A stretch of 23,781 nt of DNA from a virus. The stretch is taken from positions 1 to 23,781 of the IMG/VR virus record IMGVR_UViG_3300043446_003993. One strand, written 5' to 3'. Made by a program: the position numbers and the translations under genes. Every line of letters starts with the position of its first letter. Within the stretch, counting starts at the first letter, position 1. Under the pieces are notes generated by a model. The model had not been told where the DNA came from. It was given only the letters and a program-made list of their open reading frames with translations, and did not search any database. Positions 8,916 through 14,574 of this stretch are shown piece by piece.

Positions 8916-9219
8916 AGCCTCTCCTTTCTTGGACGCGACCTTTGAGGTTGATAAGATATTTGTATTCGCCACAATCTTTGGCTATTCCAGATTGGGCATG
9001 AAAAAGTCTTTCGACTCTATTATCATTACACTTCATTACCTCAAAGGTCTTTTCTACACGATTGCCATTTTCCATTATAACAACTGTTTCTGTTTTAAGA
9101 TCGCAGAATTGATTGTTAGCAACGGGCTTATAAGTACTCGAGCACCCTGCAAGAGCAATCACAATAAACAGTATTGCAATAACTATCCAAAGATAGTTTT
9201 TTACAGTGTACGGATGCAT
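8854..9219 (-). CDS. Small lipoprotein
   Basis: The 121-residue protein has a hydrophobic signal segment (residues 9-22) and a lipobox LAGC ending at Cys26, so it should be lipidated and anchored to a membrane facing the periplasm. The mature part carries several cysteines and a C-terminal RRGYACQKYDGTYEIVP, which faintly recalls the end of surface-antigen domains and so the neighbouring gene. Its ATG overlaps the stop of the preceding lipoprotein gene by one base. A role as an outer spanin or in superinfection exclusion is possible, not shown. Confidence 0.72.
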   Translation of the reverse strand: MHPYTVKNYLWIVIAILFIVIALAGCSSTYKPVANNQFCDLKTETVVIMENGNRVEKTFEVMKCNDNRVERLFHAQSGIAKDCGEYKYLINLKGRVQERRGYACQKYDGTYEIVPHPSLYQ

Positions 9220-9815
9220 TATTGTCTAGCCTGGTCAAGAACTTCCTTAGCAGTATCTTCTAAACTCTTACCTGCTACACGACCTTGAAGTTTGATCTGT
9301 TTGTTTTGATCATAAGTAGATGCCAGTGTTTTAACATCTTGCTGACTGATCTTTAACATGACAAATGCACGATAGTTATTAAGTTCAGGATTGTAAATGA
9401 TCATTTTCTTTTCTACGCCATAAGTACGAAGAACAGATTCTGCAATCAAATTAACAATAACATCCTGTGCGGCGCCAGAACCAACTGGATTGCTAGGAGG
9501 TCCCTTTTCATCATACTTAATAGTAGTTCGATTATTCATTTCGCCATTTACACGATCTGCAATTTTAGCTTTGGCTTTTAATGTAGCTTTTTTAAGCGCC
9601 ATTTCCATAGACGGGCTAACGTCCTCAGCTACTGCATAGTACATGCCAGCTCGATCCCACGGCTTATACCATTTTGTGGTTTCGCTACCGGTATCAGCGT
9701 GTTCGAGATACCAAGTAGGTACAGTTTTTTCCTGCACATTTTCTGTCTTAAGTGTACTCATTCCTGAGCAACCGGCAAGAACAGTAACAGCCGTAGCAAT
9801 AATAAGTTTTTTCAT
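9219..9815 (-). CDS. LPP20-like lipoprotein
   Basis: The 198-residue protein begins with a signal peptide and lipobox LAGC ending at Cys16. The mature part, PTWYLEHAD, YYAVAEDVSPSMEMALKKATLKAKAKIADRV, and a later YRAFVMLKISQQDV, follows the pattern of LPP20-type lipoproteins (an aromatic start, a YAVG-like strand and an A-rich helix). Its ATG overlaps the stop of a 42-aa membrane peptide, and GGGAGG gives a strong ribosome site. It belongs to the envelope/lysis block. The family call is by pattern only. Confidence 0.68.
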   Translation of the reverse strand: MKKLIIATAVTVLAGCSGMSTLKTENVQEKTVPTWYLEHADTGSETTKWYKPWDRAGMYYAVAEDVSPSMEMALKKATLKAKAKIADRVNGEMNNRTTIKYDEKGPPSNPVGSGAAQDVIVNLIAESVLRTYGVEKKMIIYNPELNNYRAFVMLKISQQDVKTLASTYDQNKQIKLQGRVAGKSLEDTAKEVLDQARQ

Positions 9816-9940
9816 TTTGCAGCCTCCCTTGAAATTTCTTGAATTTTGTTAACTCCGGAATCAGCAACTCGAGCCATACCGGTAAATCCAATTGTAGCTA
9901 CAATAATGCCTAGGATAAATGCAATGATGTGTGAGATCAT
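9812..9940 (-). CDS. 42-residue membrane peptide
   Basis: The ORF begins MISHIIAFILGIIVATIGFTG (one membrane helix, residues 4-22), followed by a short amphipathic tail. Its stop overlaps the lipoprotein ATG (ATGA), and AAAGG precedes its own ATG, so it is the first gene after the terminator at 9965-10002. It is too short for family assignment; possible roles include a small holin or an inner spanin-like partner of the lipoproteins downstream. Confidence 0.62.
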   Translation of the reverse strand: MISHIIAFILGIIVATIGFTGMARVADSGVNKIQEISREAAK

Positions 9941-9964
9941 TTTATGCCTTTCTGTGTGTGTTGA

Positions 9965-10002
9965 TAAAAAAGCCTCTACAGTATTAGTTTACTATAGAGG
10001 CT
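9965..10002 (-). terminator. Strong rho-independent terminator
   Basis: On the minus strand a 13-bp stem (AGCCTCTATAGTA with TACTGTAGAGGCT, one G-U pair) encloses a 6-nt loop and is followed by TTTTTT. It lies downstream of the membrane protein gene at 10025-10354 and separates it from the lipoprotein genes. Confidence 0.9.
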
Positions 10003-10024
10003 ATAAAATGTCAAGTGCTTTTGG

Positions 10025-10354
10025 TTACTTAAAAATGATTAAGGCACATAACATAGCTTGGACAAAGAATCCAAAACCAATAGTGATAATGTTCAGCAAA
10101 TCTTTGGCAATGACTGAACGCACAAAGAAAAAGAACAAACCTAACCACATAAGTCCAACCATATCAACTGGTGGTAGTTTTTCAGTTAAGCCTGTAAGGA
10201 CAGCGACCAGTGTAGGAATAGTGGCTAAATGTACCAGGATAACAGCGACCCATCCAAGTGTTTCAGCACTAAGGTGTCCAATATTTTCTTTCAAACTGTC
10301 CATCATGCGACGAATGTTAACCAAATTACGAAGTGTGCTAATACTCATGTTCAT
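10025..10354 (-). CDS. Three-helix membrane protein, holin candidate
   Basis: The 109-residue protein has three predicted membrane helices, around residues 33-55, 64-82 and 86-108, after a basic N-terminus (RNLVNIRRMMDSLKEN). Size and topology fit class I holins, and the gene follows the SleB-like hydrolase by 9 nt in the same direction, ending at a strong terminator. No sequence family was recognised, so holin is inferred from layout. AAAGGA supports the first ATG at 10354. Confidence 0.65.
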   Translation of the reverse strand: MNMSISTLRNLVNIRRMMDSLKENIGHLSAETLGWVAVILVHLATIPTLVAVLTGLTEKLPPVDMVGLMWLGLFFFFVRSVIAKDLLNIITIGFGFFVQAMLCALIIFK

Positions 10355-10363
10355 ATCAATCCT

Positions 10364-10894
10364 TTATCTATAAAAAACGTGACCACCGATGACTGCAACC
10401 TTTTCTCTATCCCATTTTGGATTTATATGCTTGGCATGAAAGTACAAAGCCTTTTCAAGACTAGGCAATCTAAATCCTTCAAGTAGGACCTGTTTGGCTA
10501 CAATTTCACTTTCTCTGTATGCGGCTGCATACTTTGGAGGTACTCTAGCCGGACCTTCACAATACCAACTGAATTGGCAAAGTACCTTGTCATAGACAAC
10601 ATTCTTTTGATAAATTACACGACAAATATCGCTAGGGAATTTTCCACTTTGAGTTCTATTAATTACAACTTGGGCAACTGCGACTTTGCCCTCAAATGGT
10701 TCACCCCCTGCTTCGTAGTAGATATTACGAGCCAGGCAATCTAATTGTTTGTTACGCACTTCGGCAGTAACGGCACTCATTTTTAGAGTGATCTCTTTAT
10801 TTGGATCGAGTTTGTACATTACTACTTTGTAGCCAATCCAGCCTACCAAGGCCAGTCCAACAGCTACTAATAGTAACTTAATAAATCGTATCAT
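10364..10894 (-). CDS. SleB/CwlJ-type cell wall hydrolase (endolysin)
   Basis: The 176-residue protein has an N-terminal membrane segment (residues 4-26) and a Hydrolase_2 (SleB) domain from about 50 to the end. Family motifs are LARNIYYEAGGEPFEGKVAVAQVVINR with the presumed catalytic Glu61, FPSDICRVIYQ, QFSWYC, and a closing ALYFHAKHINPKWDR, ending in HVFYR. SleB-type enzymes cleave peptidoglycan glycan strands. In a phage this is the likely lysin; the single N-terminal helix could act as a signal-anchor. AGGAG precedes the ATG, and the leader has a late-type box with a hairpin. Confidence 0.88.
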   Translation of the reverse strand: MIRFIKLLLVAVGLALVGWIGYKVVMYKLDPNKEITLKMSAVTAEVRNKQLDCLARNIYYEAGGEPFEGKVAVAQVVINRTQSGKFPSDICRVIYQKNVVYDKVLCQFSWYCEGPARVPPKYAAAYRESEIVAKQVLLEGFRLPSLEKALYFHAKHINPKWDREKVAVIGGHVFYR

Positions 10895-10912
10895 TATTTT
10901 CTCCTATTCGGA

Positions 10913-10941
10913 TGCCAATTTCACTTGGCAGTTTTATTTAC
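10913..10941 (-). promoter_or_regulatory. Late-promoter-like box and hairpin before the cell wall hydrolase
   Basis: GTAAATAAAAC (minus, 10941-10931) is followed directly by TGCCAA-gtgaaa-TTGGCA (10930-10913), a 6-bp hairpin. This repeats the box-then-hairpin layout before dnaK and hsp20. Late expression would suit a lysis gene. Confidence 0.42.
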
Positions 10942-10948
10942 ATCTGTA

Positions 10949-11344
10949 TTATCTACGCATTTTAGCAATGTCCTGCGCTTCTTCATCACTAAAGATAGGC
11001 ACAGCGTTACTCTTATGCATAGTACCGATTCCTTTAATTTTAGTCCCAGTGTAGACTTTAGGCGGTGCCTTAGTGGCAGTACCCATATCTAAACCTCCGT
11101 TGAGACTAGGGATACGTGGTTCGTCTGCACCTCTGTACATTGGCCTAGAGGGCTTCCAAACTTCAGCTTCAAGGGCTCTACGCTTGCGTTTTTCATCTGC
11201 TTCGAGTCCCCATCGTTTTTGTAATTCCTTCCAACTTTCGTCTAGCTCTCTGGCTTTTTTAGCATGTTCGGCTGAACGGAATTTCTGTTTGCCTTTTTTC
11301 TTACCTGTAGTAGATAACCACGGGCCTTCTAAATGCATACTCAT
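10949..11344 (-). CDS. Basic conserved phage protein of unknown function
   Basis: The 131-residue protein is rich in Lys/Arg, with a charged helical region (SAEHAKKARELDESWKELQKRWG, about residues 24-46) and a conserved-looking end, KVYTGTKIKGIGTMHKSNAVPIFSDEEAQDIAKMRR. I recall this C-terminal motif in many unrelated tailed phages, without known function. It lacks a Shine-Dalgarno and sits behind overlapping sigma70-type promoters with a dyad. A second ATG two codons in (MHLEG) is possible. Confidence 0.75.
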   Translation of the reverse strand: MSMHLEGPWLSTTGKKKGKQKFRSAEHAKKARELDESWKELQKRWGLEADEKRKRRALEAEVWKPSRPMYRGADEPRIPSLNGGLDMGTATKAPPKVYTGTKIKGIGTMHKSNAVPIFSDEEAQDIAKMRR

Positions 11345-11358
11345 TTATTTACACCAAA

Positions 11359-11405
11359 AGTTATACACATATAACTATTATAGTGTCAAATGAGTTATTT
11401 GTCTA
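11359..11405 (-). promoter_or_regulatory. Overlapping sigma70-type promoters with an operator-like dyad
   Basis: On the minus strand TAGACA (11405-11400), 17 nt, TATAAT (11382-11377) forms one strong promoter. A second pair, TTGACA (11389-11384), 18 nt, TATAAC (11365-11360), overlaps it. Between and over them lies a perfect 7-bp dyad, AGTTATA-TGTG-TATAACT (11376-11359), just where the first promoter would start transcription. This suggests an operator, though a transcript hairpin is also possible. Confidence 0.6.
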
Positions 11406-11738
11406 GTCGTTTGGTAAAGTTCTAGAAACCGTTTCTAACATCTCGTCCCAATCCATTTGGCTAAGACGTTCTCCAAGTTCTAGCACACAATCTTCGGCTT
11501 TTTCGTAGTCTTCTATGCCTAATAATTCGTAAATTTCTTGACGGCTAACATTTTCTGAACGCATGTGGCATACCCACAACACTGTAACAAAAGCCAATCC
11601 AAATATTTTTTCCTGGCTCCAAATTCCATTGGTTTCACACCATTCTATTGTTCGATTAAGATAATAATCTATGTCTTCAACTCTATTTTCCAACTGTGCT
11701 ATCCAATATTGTGTATCTTCTCTGCTCCAATATTTCAT
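11403..11738 (-). CDS. Unknown protein at the end of the isc operon
   Basis: The 111-residue, mostly helical, acidic protein (KYWSREDTQYWIAQLENRVEDIDYYLNRTIEW at the start; LGIEDYEKAEDCVLELGERL later) was not recognised. Its ATG overlaps the stop of iscA (ATGA), so it is translationally coupled to the Fe-S genes. It has one WCE and one WVCHM cysteine region, not a clear cluster site. Position suggests a link to Fe-S handling, but nothing in the sequence proves it. Confidence 0.68.
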   Translation of the reverse strand: MKYWSREDTQYWIAQLENRVEDIDYYLNRTIEWCETNGIWSQEKIFGLAFVTVLWVCHMRSENVSRQEIYELLGIEDYEKAEDCVLELGERLSQMDWDEMLETVSRTLPND

Positions 11739-12055
11739 ACCCTAAAACTTTCACCGCAACCACATCGGTCACGCTCATTTGGATTGCGGAACTCAAATCC
11801 TTCATTAAGGCCATTCCTTACCCAATCCATTTCAAGTCCAGTTATGTAGGCTGTACTTTTGGCATCTACATATACATGAACACCCTGCGATTCAAAAATA
11901 CAATCTCCTTCAAATATTTTATCTACATACTCAAGAACATAGGCAAGTCCCGAGCATCCAGTAGTTTTAACTCCTATCCGAATACCTAGGCCCTTGCCTC
12001 TTTTTTGTAGTTGTTGTTTGATCTTTCCTGCTGCCGCCTCAGTTAACGAGATCAT
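11735..12055 (-). CDS. iscA: A-type Fe-S carrier protein (IscA family)
   Basis: The 106-residue protein has the full A-type signature: Cys34 in TTGCSGLAY and Cys98-Gly-Cys100 near the end (RCGCGESF), equal in spacing to E. coli IscA (Cys35, 99, 101). A-type carriers move Fe-S clusters from scaffold to client proteins. It begins inside the iscU 3' end (17-nt overlap) and is coupled to the unknown gene downstream. All cluster ligands are intact, suggesting a working protein. Confidence 0.95.
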   Translation of the reverse strand: MISLTEAAAGKIKQQLQKRGKGLGIRIGVKTTGCSGLAYVLEYVDKIFEGDCIFESQGVHVYVDAKSTAYITGLEMDWVRNGLNEGFEFRNPNERDRCGCGESFRV

Positions 12056-12428
12056 GCTTTTTCTTATAATCTTCTATAGCAGCTTTAATTGCATCTTCAG
12101 CAAGGATTGAACAATGTATCTTTACCGGCGGAAGAGCAAGTTCTTCAGCAATCTGTGTGTTTTTAATTGTACCCGCTTCTTCCAGCGTCTTACCTTTGAC
12201 CCATTCTGTGACCAAACTACTGCTCGCAATAGCACTACCACAACCATAAGTTTTAAAGCGAGCATCTTCAATAATTCCTTCTTTAGTCACCTTTATTTGT
12301 AATTTCATTACATCACCGCAGGCAGGTGCTCCTACCATACCTGTACCTACGGATTCATCACTCTTGTCAAAACTACCAACATTGCGAGGATTCTCGTAGT
12401 GATCGATAACCTGACTTGAATATGCCAT
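12039..12428 (-). CDS. iscU: Fe-S cluster scaffold IscU
   Basis: The 129-residue protein matches IscU with unchanged numbering: Cys37 and Asp39 (GAPACGD), Cys63 (YGCGSA), His105 and Cys106 (IHCS), and the chaperone-binding motif LPPVK at 99-103. IscU assembles Fe-S clusters using sulfur from IscS; an Hsp70 (HscA) binds LPPVK to release the cluster. No iscS, hscA or hscB is in the window, so host partners, or the phage DnaK, may serve. AGAGG precedes the ATG. It lies 4 nt after the his-rich gene in one operon with iscA. Confidence 0.96.
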   Translation of the reverse strand: MAYSSQVIDHYENPRNVGSFDKSDESVGTGMVGAPACGDVMKLQIKVTKEGIIEDARFKTYGCGSAIASSSLVTEWVKGKTLEEAGTIKNTQIAEELALPPVKIHCSILAEDAIKAAIEDYKKKHDLVN

Positions 12429-12432
12429 TAGT

Positions 12433-12735
12433 TTATCCTCTTACTAAGACTTCTGTTTCAACACCATTGATGATCATTACCTGCTTAGTATAAACGACCC
12501 CGTCGATGATAACTTGATTAGGTTGCAACACCACGGTTGGTTGTTGAACAACCACAGGAGCAGGACGAGTTGCAGCATAAACTACCGCTCCACCAATTAC
12601 AGCAGGAACGACCCAACCATAATTAGGATGCCAATGTCTATGATGATGACCAAAATGTCTTGGTCCATAATGCCCATGTTGAGCAAATGCAACCGAACTT
12701 AGACTTAATAATAAAACGGCTAAAATCTTTTTCAT
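12433..12735 (-). CDS. His-rich secreted protein
   Basis: The ATG at 12735 is preferred over upstream in-frame codons because it starts a signal peptide (MKKILAVLLLSLSSVAFA, cut before Gln19) and has GGGGG about 8 nt upstream. The mature protein begins with a histidine cluster (about residues 20-36, nine His), then a hydrophobic Gly/Val/Ala segment, Pro/Val-rich region and a C-terminal strand repeat (VIIDGVVYTKQVMIINGVETEV). It resembles small periplasmic proteins of proteobacteria. Metal binding by the His cluster is plausible given the iscU-iscA genes 4 nt downstream, but unproven. A CTAAATAC box lies upstream near 12770. Confidence 0.72.
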   Translation of the reverse strand: MKKILAVLLLSLSSVAFAQHGHYGPRHFGHHHRHWHPNYGWVVPAVIGGAVVYAATRPAPVVVQQPTVVLQPNQVIIDGVVYTKQVMIINGVETEVLVRG

Positions 12736-12784
12736 AATATACCCCCTGTAAGTATATAACGTATTTAGCCTAGTTTTCGTTGAC

Positions 12785-12979
12785 TTACTTTGCCTCTTTA
12801 CGAGCGTTCTTAACTGCGGTAACATCGTTACGAACTTCTTTGCAAAGTTTAGCTAGTTCTTGTAAGTGCTTGCGTACACGAGTACCTGCGGCGCCAACTT
12901 CTTTATCGTAGAACTTTTCAAAGTCGCCTTCCATGGCTTCTACGATTTTTGTGAATTCTTGAAATTTATTTGCTGACAT
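12785..12979 (-). CDS. Histone H1-like (Hc1 family) small protein
   Basis: The start at 12979 is chosen for its AAAGGAG ribosome site; the frame runs further upstream without one. The 64-residue product, FQEFTKIVEAMEGDFEKFYDKEVGAAGTRVRKHLQELAKLCKEVRNDV, matches the Hc1-like pattern (FEKFYxK, AAGTRVRK, LQEL), small helical, lysine-rich proteins in bacteria and phages thought to bind DNA. It lacks the long Lys/Ala tail of chlamydial Hc1. It could compact or coat phage or host DNA. Confidence 0.78.
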   Translation of the reverse strand: MSANKFQEFTKIVEAMEGDFEKFYDKEVGAAGTRVRKHLQELAKLCKEVRNDVTAVKNARKEAK

Positions 12980-13004
12980 AATTGTCTCCTTTGTTATATA
13001 GTTA

Positions 13005-13196
13005 TTACCAGTGATGTATTGCGTTGGCAATAATGACACAACAGGTAATCACATGAATTATAACCCAAAACGTTTTAAGAAATAAAGCGATTCGAGCTTC
13101 TCTAAGTGTTAATATTGGTACGTCTGGACGATCGTGATCATCTTTGCCCATTAAATGTCCAGTGGCTCTAGCCCAAATGCGTTCAAAACTGTTCAT
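13005..13196 (-). CDS. Small single-helix membrane protein
   Basis: The 63-residue ORF starts MNSFERIWARATGHLMGKDDHDRPDVP and ends in one hydrophobic helix (about 38-60, FLKTFWVIIHVITCCVIIANAI). It overlaps the nucleotidase gene by 14 nt. The IWARATG and DDHDRPDVPILTL parts look conserved in aquatic phages as far as I recall. Function unknown. Confidence 0.68.
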   Translation of the reverse strand: MNSFERIWARATGHLMGKDDHDRPDVPILTLREARIALFLKTFWVIIHVITCCVIIANAIHHW

Positions 13197-13677
13197 TGAG
13201 TGTAGTCTCTAACCACTGTTTACATTCCGGCCACTCTTTATACAAATGAGCGCGGCCGCCTTGTCTATTCCATTCTTCATTGTTGCTACGACGATCGTCA
13301 ATTAAGATATCGCCCGGTGTGCAACGTTGCCACTTGTCATGACTGTAAGGTCCAAAGAATACAGGAATGCCAGGAAAGTGTAACTGTGCCCATATAACTT
13401 TATCATAGAAGGCCCACGGTACATCGTTGTTATGTGGAACTGCTGTTAAAAAATATAAACCGCAGTCATGTTTTTTGGCATAGGCTTTACACCAATCAAC
13501 TAATTCGTGTGCGCCTTCTTTAAGCGGAAGGTCTTGATACAATCGTTGATTGTCTGTTAACTTACGCCATTCTTTTTCTGGAACCATTTCTCCTTGATTC
13601 CAATGAAGTTTTAAGTATGATCTTGCATAGCCCATGAAATCGGCTACGACATCATCCATGTCGATGTAAATGTTCAT
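13183..13677 (-). CDS. 5'(3')-deoxyribonucleotidase, HAD superfamily
   Basis: The 164-residue protein has the NT5C-type HAD motifs: Asp6-Met-Asp8 in IDMDDVVADF (nucleophile and acid/base), Thr79 in YFLTAV, Lys115 in SHDKW, and Asp127-Asp128 in DILIDDRRSNNEEW. Such enzymes remove the 5' phosphate from (deoxy)nucleoside monophosphates. In a phage it may balance dNTP pools along with the nearby RNR. It has no Shine-Dalgarno, and a strong promoter ends 6 nt before its ATG, so its mRNA may be leaderless. Confidence 0.85.
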   Translation of the reverse strand: MNIYIDMDDVVADFMGYARSYLKLHWNQGEMVPEKEWRKLTDNQRLYQDLPLKEGAHELVDWCKAYAKKHDCGLYFLTAVPHNNDVPWAFYDKVIWAQLHFPGIPVFFGPYSHDKWQRCTPGDILIDDRRSNNEEWNRQGGRAHLYKEWPECKQWLETTLNEQF

Positions 13678-13683
13678 TAAATT

Positions 13684-13712
13684 ATTTTAATATAAGAAAA
13701 TGTGTTTGTCAA
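13684..13712 (-). promoter_or_regulatory. Sigma70-type promoter of the nucleotidase gene
   Basis: TTGACA (13712-13707), 17-nt spacer, TAAAAT (13689-13684) on the minus strand. The -35 overlaps the PAAR gene's stop, and the ATG at 13677 lies 6 nt after the -10, the same geometry as at dexA. Confidence 0.75.
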
Positions 13713-13730
13713 CTATTTGCAAACACATTT
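13698..13730 (-). terminator. Hairpin at the end of the PAAR gene
   Basis: An 11-bp perfect inverted repeat (AAATGTGTTTG with CAAACACATTT, 11-nt loop) spans the last PAAR codons and stop. A short U-rich tract follows on the minus strand (ttTTCTTAT). It may terminate PAAR transcripts; it also overlaps the nucleotidase promoter. Confidence 0.5.
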
Positions 13731-14008
13731 GGACTTCCGGCAGTAATAGCACCGCCGTCGGTGCTGTCACCTACTCTAGCTATTGGTTTGCCGTTAACAA
13801 ACACATTTCCAGAACCTACATTAATTGCTGCTGTATGTGTTACCGAACAATCTTTACCTGTAAGTCTATGAACAACGGTTGGATCACCTTGACGTTCTAC
13901 ACCAAGGTTATTGGCAAAAACATCACCAGAAGGACCGGTCACAGTTGTTGTTGCATCACATCCATGACCGGTTGTTGTAGGATCACCGTTTCTTGCTACT
14001 GGTGGCAT
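13709..14008 (-). CDS. PAAR-domain spike-tip protein
   Basis: The 99-residue protein is a complete PAAR repeat protein: PPVARNGDPTTTGHGC at the start, then GDPTVVH, HTAAINVGSGNVFVNGKPIARVGDST, ending GSPNVFAN. The His and Cys residues can form the metal site at the tip. PAAR proteins cap the tail spike of contractile phages (T4 gp5.4, 97 aa) and type VI secretion systems. It supports a myovirus. It ends in a hairpin overlapping the next gene's promoter. Confidence 0.92.
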   Translation of the reverse strand: MPPVARNGDPTTTGHGCDATTTVTGPSGDVFANNLGVERQGDPTVVHRLTGKDCSVTHTAAINVGSGNVFVNGKPIARVGDSTDGGAITAGSPNVFANS

Positions 14009-14015
14009 ATTGTAT

Positions 14016-14306
14016 TTAAACTAATTTAATTCCTGTAGTAGACTCGACAAACTGGTCTGCAAATTGTTTATCAGTTGCTTCACAAACTACTACAGTAGTT
14101 TTTAACAGTTTAATATCTTTGTCTGGACTTATTGTAAACAAATACGGCATTAAACCTGGACCTTTTTGACCCATTCCAATAACCATAACGTTTCTTACTT
14201 TATAATATGTAGGTGTGTCTTCTACTAGTTTTGCTACTATTTCTTCACCACTAGTCAGCTTTAGTGTAATAACTTCGCCTTCTGTTACGCCTTTATCAAT
14301 TAACAT
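14016..14306 (-). CDS. Small Sm-like (Lsm/Hfq-like) beta-barrel protein
   Basis: The 96-residue protein opens with a pattern of alternating strands, GEVITLKLTSGEEIVAKLVEDTPTYYKVRNVMVI, like the Sm1 motif of Lsm/Hfq folds (strand, turn SGEE, strand). The rest is mixed beta with a helical DKQFADQF. Related small proteins occur in marine T4-like phages as I recall. If the Sm-like fold is right it could bind RNA, but motif evidence is modest. It lies between PAAR and glutaredoxin. Confidence 0.6.
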   Translation of the reverse strand: MLIDKGVTEGEVITLKLTSGEEIVAKLVEDTPTYYKVRNVMVIGMGQKGPGLMPYLFTISPDKDIKLLKTTVVVCEATDKQFADQFVESTTGIKLV

Positions 14307-14315
14307 GTTTTTCCT

Positions 14316-14564
14316 TTAAAATGTACTTTGAGGTTCCATATTGTTTTGCACATAATGTTGCAATTCATTGAACCCGCCAATGAGTTTCCCGTCTAAGAAA
14401 ATTTGTGGAACAGTACGAGCATTTGGCACTGCTTCGAGCAATTCTTCTTTAGTATACCCGTCTCCAATTTTACGTTCTTCAAACTCAATATTCTTAGACT
14501 TTAGTAATGCCTTTGCTTGATCACAATAAGGGCAGTGATATTTACTCCATACAATTGCTTTCAT
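14316..14564 (-). CDS. Glutaredoxin
   Basis: The start at 14564 gives an 82-residue protein with AAAGGA upstream, overlapping the nrdB stop. It has the active-site Cys11-Pro-Tyr-Cys14, the cis-Pro segment TVPQIF and the GGFNEL glutathione-binding loop of dithiol glutaredoxins. It probably reduces the phage ribonucleotide reductase, as T4 NrdC does. Gene order nrdA-nrdB-glutaredoxin supports this. Confidence 0.94.
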   Translation of the reverse strand: MKAIVWSKYHCPYCDQAKALLKSKNIEFEERKIGDGYTKEELLEAVPNARTVPQIFLDGKLIGGFNELQHYVQNNMEPQSTF

Positions 14565-14574
14565 AATATTTCCT

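Noticed and set aside
9985-10014. TTGACA-N17-TAAACT on the minus strand as a promoter
   Set aside because: Any transcript would run at once into the strong terminator at 10002-9965 that overlaps it; the -10 match is weak.
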